DNA of 64,000 nt, taken from positions 1-64,000 of the forward strand of contig NZ_QJKD01000010.1 of the NCBI RefSeq assembly GCF_003201875.1, given 5' to 3'. This stretch comes from Hungatella effluvii (GTDB lineage: Bacteria > Bacillota > Clostridia > Lachnospirales > Lachnospiraceae). The notes beneath the pieces are model-generated. The model worked only from the letters and a program-made list of their open reading frames with translations, ran no database searches and was not told where the DNA came from. A program made the position numbers and the translations under genes. Positions 8,138 through 16,606 of this stretch are shown in pieces (the first letter of the stretch is position 1; every line of letters begins with the position of its first letter).

Positions 8138-9466
8138 TTATTTTTTCTGAAATGCCGCGATGAAAAATCCGTCACACGGGTGGATTCCCGGTAAGAGCTG
8201 GATATTCCCGGACCTCAAAGAGGCCGCACTCAGTGTTTCTCCTAACTTTCCTTCTAAATTCATGGCGTCAAACGGATAATTCTCCAGAAACCACGCCGCA
8301 TTCTCTTCATTTTCTTGACCGTCGATGGTACAGGTGCTGTAAATCAGCTTTCCTCCTGGCTTCACGTAAGACTGAACCACAGAGAGGATCTCCCGCTGCA
8401 GAGCCGCCAGCTCCTCCATCTGTTCCATCGTCATCCGGTACTTGATATCCGGTTTCCTGCCTATGATTCCAAGCCCGGAGCACGGCAGATCGGCCAGAAC
8501 AATGTCTGCCCTGCCTTCCCACGCCGGATCAGGCACAAGAGCGTCGTGCACCTCGGCACGGATGTTGGTAAAGCCCGACCGGGCGATATTATCTTCGATA
8601 AGGGCCACCTTCTGCTCCGTCAAATCACGGACGGTTACCATTCCGGTTCCCTTCAGTTTATCCGCGATATGAAGGCTCTTTCCGCCGGGTGCGCCGCAGA
8701 CATCGAGGCAGAGATCGCCTTCCTTCGGGTCCGCGATCTCTCCCACAAAGCTGGAGCTCATATCCTGAACTGAAATCAGGCCTTCAGCAAACGCGTCAAG
8801 GCTCTCTAAATAATCGTACTTCGACAAATAGAGAACCGCTGCAGACAGCGGCGTCTCCTCCACCGTAACCCCCTGGTTTTTCAGGCTTTCCATGATCTCC
8901 TGCTTCGTAGCCCGGTTCAAATTGCAGCGAACCGCCGTCCTGCTGGGCTTTAAGAAGGCTTTTACCATGGAAACCGCCGTTTCCTCTCCGTATGTATCCT
9001 TCCACATATCCAGAATCCAGGAAGGCATGGAGTATCGGACAGAATCATCCGGCCATTTCAGTTGTTCTTTATTTCTGGAAATATTGCGCAGAACGCCGTT
9101 GACAAAGCCCTTTAATCCGGTGAATTTCCGTTTCTGCGCCAGCTTTACCGCCTCGTTGCAGACAGCGGAGTCCGGCACACGGTCCATATAGAGAATCTGA
9201 TAAACGGACATCCGCAGCAGAGTGCGGATGACCGGTTTCATCTTTTTTACTTTTACGCTGGAGTAAGAATTAATGACGTAATCCAGCTGAAGGGTGTATT
9301 CCACAGTACCTTCCACAGTGCGGGAGATAAAGGCCCGCTCCTGTTTGTCAAGATACTGGTATTTGCTCAGCGCCTGGCCCAGCACGATATGACTGTAACC
9401 GCCCTTTTCCAGGATCTCGAGCAGTATATCCAGGATGATTTCCCGGCTGCTGTTTCCGTTAGTCAT
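8138..9466 (-). CDS. rsmB: 16S rRNA cytosine-C5 methyltransferase RsmB
   Basis: A 442-residue enzyme that makes m5C967 in 16S rRNA. An N-terminal NusB-like helical domain (about residues 5-140) is followed by a Rossmann methyltransferase domain with CGAPGGKS for SAM, DLPCSGLG and the catalytic YSTCTID. The ATG at 9466 is chosen over an upstream in-frame TTG because GGAGG sits 11 nt before it. The start lies inside the last codons of the preceding peptidase gene (8-nt overlap). Confidence 0.94.
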   Translation of the reverse strand: MTNGNSSREIILDILLEILEKGGYSHIVLGQALSKYQYLDKQERAFISRTVEGTVEYTLQLDYVINSYSSVKVKKMKPVIRTLLRMSVYQILYMDRVPDSAVCNEAVKLAQKRKFTGLKGFVNGVLRNISRNKEQLKWPDDSVRYSMPSWILDMWKDTYGEETAVSMVKAFLKPSRTAVRCNLNRATKQEIMESLKNQGVTVEETPLSAAVLYLSKYDYLESLDAFAEGLISVQDMSSSFVGEIADPKEGDLCLDVCGAPGGKSLHIADKLKGTGMVTVRDLTEQKVALIEDNIARSGFTNIRAEVHDALVPDPAWEGRADIVLADLPCSGLGIIGRKPDIKYRMTMEQMEELAALQREILSVVQSYVKPGGKLIYSTCTIDGQENEENAAWFLENYPFDAMNLEGKLGETLSAASLRSGNIQLLPGIHPCDGFFIAAFQKK

Positions 9467-10175
9467 TGTCTCTGCGTCCTCCAAATAGAATCACGAGACG
9501 GAGCAGCTGGAGCACGGAAGCAGCCAGCGCAGCCACATACGTGAGCGCCGCGGCGCCCAGCACCTTTCTCGTCTGATTTACTTCCTGGCCGCCAAGTATA
9601 CCGACCTGGTCGAGCAGCGTGATCGCTCTCCTGGAGGCATTGAGCTCCACAGGAAGGGTGATGAGCTGGAAAATAACGGCCAGCGAAAAGAGAATAAGGC
9701 CGATATTCACGAGAGGCGATCCCATACCGCCGATCAGCGCACCGATAATAATAAGCGGAAACGCCGCCTGGGAGCCGATATTGGCCACCGGAACGATCGC
9801 TCCGCGCAGCTTTAGGGGAACGTATCCCACGTTGTCCTGCATGGCATGGCCGCACTCGTGAGCCGCCACGCCGATTGCCGCCACAGAGGTGGAATGGAAT
9901 ACCGACTCCGATAAATTGACGGTCTTCGTCCTCGGATCGTAGTGGTCTGTCAGCTGTCCCTTTACGGGACGGACGGTCACATCGTAGATACCCTGGGAGT
10001 TTAAGAGGCGCTTTGCCGCGTCCTCCCCTGTCATTCCCGTCATGCTCCTGACCTTTGAATATTTGTTGAATGTGCTGTTCACCTTTGCGGAGGCTGCCAT
10101 AGACAGCACCGCACCTATAATTACAAGAATCCATGTGGGATCGAAATAATATCCCATTAAGCCGCCATAATACAT
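9459..10175 (-). CDS. Membrane zinc metallopeptidase (YugP-type)
   Basis: A 238-residue protein of the zinc-dependent neutral membrane peptidase family common between fmt and rsmB in Firmicutes. Seen: an N-terminal hydrophobic segment (WILVIIGAVLSMA), a soluble part, the zinc motif AAHECGHAMQ (HExxH, near residue 105), and three further hydrophobic helices. Substrate and physiological role are not known to me; the gene travels with translation and wall genes. It begins 4 nt after the fmt stop and overlaps rsmB. Confidence 0.88.
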   Translation of the reverse strand: MYYGGLMGYYFDPTWILVIIGAVLSMAASAKVNSTFNKYSKVRSMTGMTGEDAAKRLLNSQGIYDVTVRPVKGQLTDHYDPRTKTVNLSESVFHSTSVAAIGVAAHECGHAMQDNVGYVPLKLRGAIVPVANIGSQAAFPLIIIGALIGGMGSPLVNIGLILFSLAVIFQLITLPVELNASRRAITLLDQVGILGGQEVNQTRKVLGAAALTYVAALAASVLQLLRLVILFGGRRDND

Positions 10176-10178
10176 GAA

Positions 10179-11117
10179 TCAGATACTCCTTTCGAAAACG
10201 GTTCCTTCTGCAATCTGGTATCCGCGCAGAAACGCGCCGGTATCCATACGCTTCTTTCCCTGAAGCTGCAGTTCCTTCACCGCAAGTATTCCTTTTCCTG
10301 TCTTTACATACAGACAGTCTTTTCCTGTTTTCACAACCTGACCACAGGCTCCCTCATACTCTTCTTCCAGTGCATCGGCCTCCCAGAGCTTGATCGTCTT
10401 TCCTTCCCAGCTCGTGTAAGCGCTGGGCCACGGGTTTAATCCGCGGATCAGACGCTCGATGGAAGCCGCATCCTGATTCCAGTCAATATCTCCCATGGAT
10501 TTCTTAAGCATTCCAAAGTAAGTCATCTTTTCTTCGTCCTGCACAGTCCGCACGGCGGTTCCGTCTTCCAGCTTCTTCAGCGTTTTTATAATCAGACGTC
10601 CTCCAATCGCGCTCAGCTTATCGTGGAGGCTTCCGCCCGTCTCTTTCTCATCGAGAGCAACGGACTCCTGATCCAGGATATCTCCCGTATCCAGTGTCGG
10701 CGCCATCATCATGGTGGTGATTCCGCTGACGGATTCCCCGTTGATCACCGCGAACTGAATCGGAGCTGCGCCGCGGTACTTGGGAAGCAGGGAGGCGTGG
10801 ATGTTCACACAGCCATATTGGGGAATATCGAGGAGGGTCTTTGGAAGAAGCTGGCCGAAGGCCGCCACAACCATGGCGTCTGGATTCATCTCCTTAAGGA
10901 GGCTTACGAATTCCGGATCTCTTGCCTTCACCGGCTGGTAAACGGGAATTCCATACTCTAAAGCCTTTTCTTTAACGGGAGTCATCTGGACTAATTTCCC
11001 ACGTCCTTTTGGCTTATCCGGCTGGGTCACCACCGCAATCACATCATGGCCCGCTTCCACCAGCGCCGTTAAGGCCGGCACGGAAAAGTCGGGCGTTCCC
11101 ATAAATACGATCCGCAT
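10179..11117 (-). CDS. fmt: Methionyl-tRNA formyltransferase
   Basis: A 312-residue enzyme that formylates initiator Met-tRNA using 10-formyl-tetrahydrofolate. Seen: MRIVFMGTPDFSVPAL at the N-terminus, NIHASLLPKYRGAAPI with the catalytic Asn and His, LDTGDIL, and a C-terminal OB-like domain. The ATG at 11117 is chosen because the family begins with MRIVFMGTPD; the open frame upstream overlaps def. Only one base separates it from the def stop. fhs at 21046 supplies the formylated folate. Confidence 0.96.
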   Translation of the reverse strand: MRIVFMGTPDFSVPALTALVEAGHDVIAVVTQPDKPKGRGKLVQMTPVKEKALEYGIPVYQPVKARDPEFVSLLKEMNPDAMVVAAFGQLLPKTLLDIPQYGCVNIHASLLPKYRGAAPIQFAVINGESVSGITTMMMAPTLDTGDILDQESVALDEKETGGSLHDKLSAIGGRLIIKTLKKLEDGTAVRTVQDEEKMTYFGMLKKSMGDIDWNQDAASIERLIRGLNPWPSAYTSWEGKTIKLWEADALEEEYEGACGQVVKTGKDCLYVKTGKGILAVKELQLQGKKRMDTGAFLRGYQIAEGTVFERSI

Positions 11118-11118
11118 T

Positions 11119-11613
11119 CTACTCTTCACCTTCCTCTGTCTCATCTTCTTCCTGGTCCACATCGGTCAGCTCGCCTTCCACCTTATCGACGAAGAGATCG
11201 CCGCTTAAATGGTCGCATTCGTGGCAGATGGCACGCGCCAGGAGTCCTTCTCCAACCAGTTCGAATTCGTTCATCTCACAGTCATATGCTTTTACTTTTA
11301 CGTGGTCGGGGCGGGTGACGACACCGGATTTGCCCGGTACGCTTAGGCAGCCTTCGCTGCCTGTCTGGCTTCCGCTCGTCTCGATGATGGTTGGATTGAT
11401 AAGTACGTACTGGTTGCCGTCTTCTACATCGATTACCACGATCTGCTTCAGCACGCCTACCTGGGGGGCTGCAAGGCCTACGCCACAGGCTTCGTACATG
11501 GTTTCGAACATGTCGTCGATTAAGTCCTGGATGCGCGGTGTTAATTCTTTTACCGGCTTGCAGTGTTTTCTTAAGATGTCGTCTCCGATTGTTCTTATTT
11601 TTCTGATTGCCAT
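11119..11613 (-). CDS. def: Peptide deformylase
   Basis: A 164-residue metalloenzyme that removes the N-formyl group from nascent proteins. All three family motifs are visible: GVGLAAPQVG (motif 1), EGCLSVPG with the metal-binding Cys (motif 2), and HECDHLSG (motif 3, HExxH). The C-terminus ends in an unusually acidic tail (DVDQEEDETEEGEE). def-fmt order lets the two opposed formyl-handling enzymes be co-expressed. Confidence 0.96.
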   Translation of the reverse strand: MAIRKIRTIGDDILRKHCKPVKELTPRIQDLIDDMFETMYEACGVGLAAPQVGVLKQIVVIDVEDGNQYVLINPTIIETSGSQTGSEGCLSVPGKSGVVTRPDHVKVKAYDCEMNEFELVGEGLLARAICHECDHLSGDLFVDKVEGELTDVDQEEDETEEGEE

Positions 11614-11639
11614 TGTTGTTTATCCTCTCATTTCTTAAA

Positions 11640-11785
11640 GTTTGATTGTGCATCCCATCACTCCGCAGTGCACCACCTCACGTCCGCTGCGCTCCCGTTC
11701 GGTGACGGGCTTCGCCCTATAAAAAGTGTCACTAAGATATTTTCTTATGTGCTGGCACAACGAAAATATCTTAATGCCACTTTTT
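11640..11785 (-). terminator. Long intrinsic terminator hairpin and palindromic spacer between priA and def
   Basis: The arms at 11721-11744 and 11762-11785 pair over 8 bp (AAAAAGTG with CACTTTTT) and 12 bp (TAAGATATTTTC with its complement), separated by a small bulge. On the minus strand the hairpin begins 8 nt past the priA stop and ends in TTTTT, so priA is probably terminated here at least partly. Bases 11646-11715 hold a second palindromic stretch containing CGCTGCGCTC (11685-11694), the same core as in the 1670-1946 element. Confidence 0.7.
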
Positions 11786-11792
11786 GCACTGC

Positions 11793-14021
11793 TCATGAAA
11801 AATCATACTGTACCACAATCCCTTTAAATATCTCTGACTTCTCCTGTTGGAAGCAGTCGATACTATCCCTGATTTTAATTAGTATATCATAATTTTCCTG
11901 TTTCAAATATAAAATTTTTCTATATATATCATTAATTTTGTAAACGGAGGCGTCTACAGGCCCTATCATCTGGACTTTTTCCTCGTCGGCCTGGGGCGTT
12001 ATATGGGCTGCGAGGCGGTCCGCTGCCTCCACCAACGCTGCCTCTGATTTCGATGCCATCTGCACGGTGAACAGCACATTGACCGGCGGATACTTCATCA
12101 GACGGCGATAGGCCATCTCCTGACGGTAAAAGTTTTCATAATCCTGCCCTGCGGCCGTGACAATGCTGTAGTGCTCCGGATTGTACGTCTGAATAATGAC
12201 ATCACCATGCCTCGCGTCACGCCCTGCACGGCCTGCGGCCTGGGTGAGCAGCTGAAAGGTCCGCTCGGCAGCCCGGTAATCCGGTGTGTACAGCGATAAA
12301 TCAGCCGCCAGCACTCCCACCAGGGTGACATCGGGAAAGTCGTGGCCCTTTACGATCATCTGGGTTCCGATCAGAATATCTGCCTCCCCTTCCGCAAATG
12401 CCGACAGGATTTCCTCATGGCCGCCCTTTTTTGAGGTCGTATCGAGATCCATGCGCAAGACCCTGGCCTGCGGAAACATCTTCTTTGTCATCATCTCAAT
12501 TTTCTGGGTCCCTACTCCGAAATTGGCGATGTAAGGAGAACCGCAGCTGGGGCATTGATCCGGCATGGGAATCGAATAGCCGCAGTAATGGCACACCAGA
12601 CGGTTATCCTTATGAAGCGTCAGCGTCACATCACAGTGGGGACACTTGATGGCCTCCCCACAGGAACGGCAGGACACAAAGTTTGCATAGCCCCTCCTGT
12701 TGATGAACATCATGATCTGTTCCTTCTTCTCCAGGCGGTCACCGATCATCTGCTGAAGCTGTCTGCTGAAAATGGACTTATTCCCGTCCTTTAACTCCTC
12801 CCGCAGATCCACGACGGCCACATCGGCCAGCCTGCTGTCCGCCTTGGCTCTGGTATGCAGACTGAACAGCCGGTATTCACCGCGGAGCGCCTTCGTGTAC
12901 GCCTCCAGAGAGGGTGTCGCCGATCCCAGAACCACGGAAGCGTTCTGCATCTGCGCCCGTTTCACCGCCACCTCCCTCGCATGGTACCGCGGCACTACCT
13001 CGCTCTTATAGGCGCCTTCATGCTCTTCGTCTATGATAATCAATCCCAGCCTGGAAAACGGGGTAAACAGCGCGGAGCGCGGACCAATCATAATATCGAT
13101 ATCGCCGCCTCTGGCCCGCTCAAACTGATCGTACCGTTCCCCTGCCGACAATCTGGAATTGATGATGGAAACCCGGTTTCCGAACCGGCCGTAGAATCGC
13201 ATGACCGTCTGGTAGGTAAGCGCGATCTCGGGGATCAGGACGATAACCTGCATTCCCTCACTTATGACTCTGGAAATCATCTCCATATAGACCTCGGTCT
13301 TGCCGCTTCCGGTGATGCCGTGGATCAGATACGTCTCCCGTTTTCCCGCTTCATAGTCCTCACAGAATACATCTACAACCGCCTGCTGCTCCCCGTTTAA
13401 GTCCACAGCCTTCACTCTGCCGCCCGCGTCCTTTACGGGGTTCCGGAAGATTTCCTCCGATTCCAACGCCACATAGCCTTTTTCAATCACCGGTTTTATG
13501 GTTGCCGCCGATAAGTTCATCTGGCCTGACGCCACCTCATACGGGATCACAGGGTTCTCCTTCAATGCCTTGAAGAGCCGCACTCTCGCTTTATAGCTCT
13601 TTTTCTCTGCCTCCGCCGTCACCGCCTCCAGCTGTTCTTCCGGGATCAGGAGGCGCAGGACCTTCTTCTCCTTCGGCTTCACCTTCTGCTTTACCGGGAG
13701 CACCGTCTTTAATGCCTGATTCATGGTGGAACCGTACTGCTCCTTCAGCCACCACGCCAGCATAATCAGCTGCGATTCCGCAGAAACACTGCCTTCCACG
13801 ATTCCGGCGATCTCTTTTATCTTATCCGCATCATAATCCGCGTGGTCCGTCATGCCGACCACATAGCCCTTCCTAAGAGAATTTCCCTTTCCAAACGGAA
13901 TCTTCACCAGAACGCCTACGGAAATCCGGTCCTCTAGCTGGGGCGGGATTCTGTAATCGAAGGTGCGGTCCACTTTCTCATGAGAAATATCGATGATGAT
14001 CTGGGCAAATCGTTTTGTCAT
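11793..14021 (-). CDS. priA: Primosomal replication-restart helicase PriA
   Basis: A 742-residue helicase that reloads the replisome at collapsed forks. Order: N-terminal 3'-end-binding and winged-helix domains, Walker A GITGSGKTEV, the DEEH box in LIIIDEEHEG, a cysteine-rich zinc segment (CRSCGEAIKCPHC then CHYCGYSIPMPDQCPSCG) giving eight Cys, and the C-terminal helicase lobe with QAAGRAGR. The ATG at 14021 is chosen because MTKRFAQIIID matches the family start and AGGA precedes it; 54 further upstream codons are open but non-homologous. Confidence 0.95.
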   Translation of the reverse strand: MTKRFAQIIIDISHEKVDRTFDYRIPPQLEDRISVGVLVKIPFGKGNSLRKGYVVGMTDHADYDADKIKEIAGIVEGSVSAESQLIMLAWWLKEQYGSTMNQALKTVLPVKQKVKPKEKKVLRLLIPEEQLEAVTAEAEKKSYKARVRLFKALKENPVIPYEVASGQMNLSAATIKPVIEKGYVALESEEIFRNPVKDAGGRVKAVDLNGEQQAVVDVFCEDYEAGKRETYLIHGITGSGKTEVYMEMISRVISEGMQVIVLIPEIALTYQTVMRFYGRFGNRVSIINSRLSAGERYDQFERARGGDIDIMIGPRSALFTPFSRLGLIIIDEEHEGAYKSEVVPRYHAREVAVKRAQMQNASVVLGSATPSLEAYTKALRGEYRLFSLHTRAKADSRLADVAVVDLREELKDGNKSIFSRQLQQMIGDRLEKKEQIMMFINRRGYANFVSCRSCGEAIKCPHCDVTLTLHKDNRLVCHYCGYSIPMPDQCPSCGSPYIANFGVGTQKIEMMTKKMFPQARVLRMDLDTTSKKGGHEEILSAFAEGEADILIGTQMIVKGHDFPDVTLVGVLAADLSLYTPDYRAAERTFQLLTQAAGRAGRDARHGDVIIQTYNPEHYSIVTAAGQDYENFYRQEMAYRRLMKYPPVNVLFTVQMASKSEAALVEAADRLAAHITPQADEEKVQMIGPVDASVYKINDIYRKILYLKQENYDILIKIRDSIDCFQQEKSEIFKGIVVQYDFS

Positions 14022-14050
14022 TGCGTCAACTTCCTGTCTTCTTAATTTTG

Positions 14051-14190
14051 GCAGCAGTTCAGACGGCGAATATCTGAACTGTTGCCACGCTTGTATTGAT
14101 TCAGCCATGCGGCAGTCTGCACATCCGAATCGCTGCCGTTTCGAAATGAAATGACCCGACTTCGGCGCATCATAGCGAAGCAAGTCGGGT
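14051..14190 (-). other. Two hairpins upstream of priA
   Basis: GCAGCAGTTCAGA at 14051-14063 pairs with TCTGAACTGTTGC at 14073-14085 (one G-U). Further up, ACCCGACTTCG near 14154-14164 pairs with CGAAGCAAGTCGGGT near 14174-14188. The second follows the epimerase stop (14240) by about 50 nt and may be its terminator, though no T-run follows. The first would lie in the priA 5' leader. Confidence 0.45.
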
Positions 14191-14239
14191 TTGTTCGTTA
14201 CTAATTATAGGATTCCAAGGAAGAAAAGTCAACGCCGGA

Positions 14240-15103
14240 TTACCCTTCCATCTCCCCATAAAAGTCCAGAAGCCGATAAATCCAGGTATCAAGGCCGGAA
14301 AAATGATATCCTGCGCCTTCCGCCTTCTCCGTATTAATGGAAAATCCCGGGAATCCATTGTAAGGGGCTTCTTCCCCATACGGGGACAGGACTGCCTTCT
14401 TCCCCGTCTTTTCTTCCATATAGCGGATGATCTCTCCGACGGTGATCGTCCCCGACGCAGCCGCATTCACAGGGCCTTCTAAGGATGAATCGGCCAGAAA
14501 CGCCAGGAACCGGCCGCATTCCTCCGCGGAAATGAAGCTTACGGGACAGTTTTCATTTTCCACCTGCATGGCAATCTCCTTCGCCGTATGGGCAGCGTAA
14601 AACCGGAGACGTTCCGTGTAATCATCCCTTCCAAGAACCACGGGGAAACGCACCATTACGGACTCCTGTTCCGGAAATGCCTGCACCAGAGCCGCTTCCG
14701 CCTGCCTCTTTCCCGTTCCGTAATCGAATGCACTCCGCCCACCCCAGATGAGTGTTTCCTGGTACGGATCATAATCCTTCTCTCTCGTATTTTCCTTCAG
14801 TTCATAAACCGAGATGGAGGAAACCATGATATACCGCCTGCACCGGACTGTCTCAAGCGCAGTTTTCACGTCATTGGAGCAGTAGGCCAGATCATCATAT
14901 GCCACATCGAATTCTCTGCCGGAAAATGCGGCGCGCATGGATTCCTCCCGGATGCGGTCCACCCGGATTTCTTCCACTGGGGCGATAAAACGCGGTTTTG
15001 CATTTCCCCGGGTAGCCACGGCAACCTCATGCCCCTGTAAAAGCAATGTATTCACCAGATGAACTCCGAAAAAACGTGTGCCGCCAAGAACCAGTATCTT
15101 CAT
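14240..15103 (-). CDS. NAD-dependent epimerase/dehydratase-family protein
   Basis: A 287-residue short-chain (extended) dehydrogenase-fold protein. Seen: the Rossmann NAD(P) motif ILVLGGTRFFGVHL at the N-terminus, a conserved Asp-rich stretch (YDDLAYCSNDV), VSSISVYE in the active-site Ser position, and YGTGKRQAE in the Tyr-x-x-x-Lys position. It resembles nucleotide-sugar epimerase-like or isoflavone-reductase-like proteins; the substrate cannot be read from the sequence. It opens an accessory insert between the priA and murF blocks. Confidence 0.75.
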   Translation of the reverse strand: MKILVLGGTRFFGVHLVNTLLLQGHEVAVATRGNAKPRFIAPVEEIRVDRIREESMRAAFSGREFDVAYDDLAYCSNDVKTALETVRCRRYIMVSSISVYELKENTREKDYDPYQETLIWGGRSAFDYGTGKRQAEAALVQAFPEQESVMVRFPVVLGRDDYTERLRFYAAHTAKEIAMQVENENCPVSFISAEECGRFLAFLADSSLEGPVNAAASGTITVGEIIRYMEEKTGKKAVLSPYGEEAPYNGFPGFSINTEKAEGAGYHFSGLDTWIYRLLDFYGEMEG

Positions 15104-15121
15104 AATTTCATGTTTCCCTTC

Positions 15122-15985
15122 TTAGCCGCAGATATCTTCGTAAAGGTTATCATAGCGGCGATGAACTGGCAGCTTTTCTCCGATATTCCACAAAAATCTG
15201 CCTTCCAGCGAGTAAGCATCTATGTTGTCTTCTTCCCGATCCATAAGAACAAGAACTTCCTCTTCCAGCCGCCGCATATCCAGCGCCTCCCCTTTGATTT
15301 CAAACGAAAAAGCACTGCTGCTGTCCCCGCTTTCCAGAAACTGCGGCTCCAGCCGGATTCTGGAATGGTCCGGCTCTTTTGCCGGTTCGATGCGGTATAA
15401 GTATTTGGAATCCGAATACTCCCTCGATTCACTGATCTCAATGATACGGCTGATCTGGTAGTCGTACTCCCAGTGAGGACGCGCAAACCAGCGGTTCAGC
15501 AGTTCGATGTACCGCTCGGCGCACTGTGCGAAAAACGCCCAGTCCACAGCCGGCGCCAGCCACTCCAAAGCCTTTCCGAACCACAGTCTGCGGTAGTCGT
15601 ACCGGCAGTGGTACTTCCAGATCGCCTCTTCCTGCTCTGAGACCTTCACTACCCATTCATACGCCTTTTTTTCTATTATCAAAGCCAGAAAGCGGTTTTT
15701 CGCCGCCTCCGCCTCTTCCTCCAGGATCGTGATGGAGCTGGAACCCCGGTCGCCGCTGGAAACCATAAAGTATCCGTAGTCCCGGTGGTATCCGCAGGCC
15801 TGCCGGTACGGCTCAGACTCAGTGTAAGTCTCCGCCTTTGCCCCGCATCCGGAAGCGTCCAGTTCCTGGTTCAGCAGTTCTAAGAAGGAGGCCCAGATCT
15901 TCTGCTCCTCCGAGCGCCCCTTCCTCTGTTTTTTTACGGAAAATGCAGAATCATACAGCAGTTCTGCAAGTGTCTGTTCTTCCAT
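15122..15985 (-). CDS. Hypothetical protein, no family recognised
   Basis: A 287-residue soluble protein without signal peptide or membrane segment. It is rich in Glu, Tyr, Trp and Arg (for example WKYHCRYDYRRLWFG and RPHWEYDYQISRI). The small aromatic- and acid-rich composition is reminiscent of immunity proteins of polymorphic toxins, but I see no toxin gene next to it and do not assign that role. The ATG at 15985 is the first in-frame start. It lies 18 nt upstream of the epimerase gene and just downstream of the cysteine-hydrolase gene, so the five accessory genes may form one operon. Confidence 0.6.
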   Translation of the reverse strand: MEEQTLAELLYDSAFSVKKQRKGRSEEQKIWASFLELLNQELDASGCGAKAETYTESEPYRQACGYHRDYGYFMVSSGDRGSSSITILEEEAEAAKNRFLALIIEKKAYEWVVKVSEQEEAIWKYHCRYDYRRLWFGKALEWLAPAVDWAFFAQCAERYIELLNRWFARPHWEYDYQISRIIEISESREYSDSKYLYRIEPAKEPDHSRIRLEPQFLESGDSSSAFSFEIKGEALDMRRLEEEVLVLMDREEDNIDAYSLEGRFLWNIGEKLPVHRRYDNLYEDICG

Positions 15986-16010
15986 CTCTTCCTTCCCAGC
16001 CTGTCATTAT

Positions 16011-16070
16011 TATTTTCGCGGTCAGTGAGCCGGGCGGGCATGCCGGCATGTCCATCCGGCGGCTGCCGCG
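16011..16070. repeat. Covarying hairpin repeat, copy A
   Basis: A 60-bp segment starting 1 nt past the cysteine-hydrolase stop (minus strand). It is 42/60 identical, without gaps, to copy B at 16637-16696. Bases 16029-16060 fold into a 16-bp stem with one C-A mismatch. In the minus +1 frame it would read MDMPACPPGSLTAKI, close to the translated tail made by copy B, but here it is out of frame and not translated. Confidence 0.8.
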
Positions 16071-16071
16071 G

Positions 16072-16605
16072 TCAGCAGCCCAGCAGCCCCAGCACCGCTT
16101 CCGCAGGCATCAGATCGGCAAATCGGCCGGCCCAGATTTTCTCTTCATAAAACCTCACAGTCGCTTCCCCGGACATGAACTCGTTGTCATACGTGGTCGT
16201 GGCGCCTGTCGGTATCACCACGCCGTACCCCAGTTCGAAAGCGGCCTTACAGGTGGCATCGATGCAGTATTCCGTCTGCATACCCATGAGAATCAGGTCG
16301 GTAATCTGTTTTTCCTTTAAATACTCCTCCAGATCAGTCTCCAGGAACGCACTGTTGAAGCTCTTATCAAAAATCCGTTCTCCCGTTTTCGGTTCCACCG
16401 CCTCATGAATCTTCCAGCCTTCCGTTCCGCTCTCCAGCTCGTCTCCTGCACCGCCGTCGTGTCTGACATAGATAATTTCAGTTCCGGCCTTCCGCGCGCT
16501 ATCCGCCAGATTCTCCAGTTCCTGTAAAAACTCCTCTTCCCTGTATGGATGTGCCTCCACCAGTGCTTTCTGTACATCAACAATCAATACGGCCATTTTC
16601 CCCAT
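16072..16605 (-). CDS. Isochorismatase-family cysteine hydrolase
   Basis: A 177-residue alpha/beta hydrolase of the nicotinamidase/isochorismatase superfamily. The catalytic triad is visible as Asp10 (LIVDVQ), Lys81 (FDKSFNSAF) and Cys114 (MGMQTEYCIDAT). The substrate is unclear: nicotinamidases usually carry a metal-binding DxHxxxH motif, which I do not see, so a general amide or carbamate hydrolase is more likely. AAAGGAGA precedes the ATG at 16605. The start is 1 nt beyond the stop of the Nudix-GNAT gene. Confidence 0.85.
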   Translation of the reverse strand: MGKMAVLIVDVQKALVEAHPYREEEFLQELENLADSARKAGTEIIYVRHDGGAGDELESGTEGWKIHEAVEPKTGERIFDKSFNSAFLETDLEEYLKEKQITDLILMGMQTEYCIDATCKAAFELGYGVVIPTGATTTYDNEFMSGEATVRFYEEKIWAGRFADLMPAEAVLGLLGC

Positions 16606-16606
16606 A

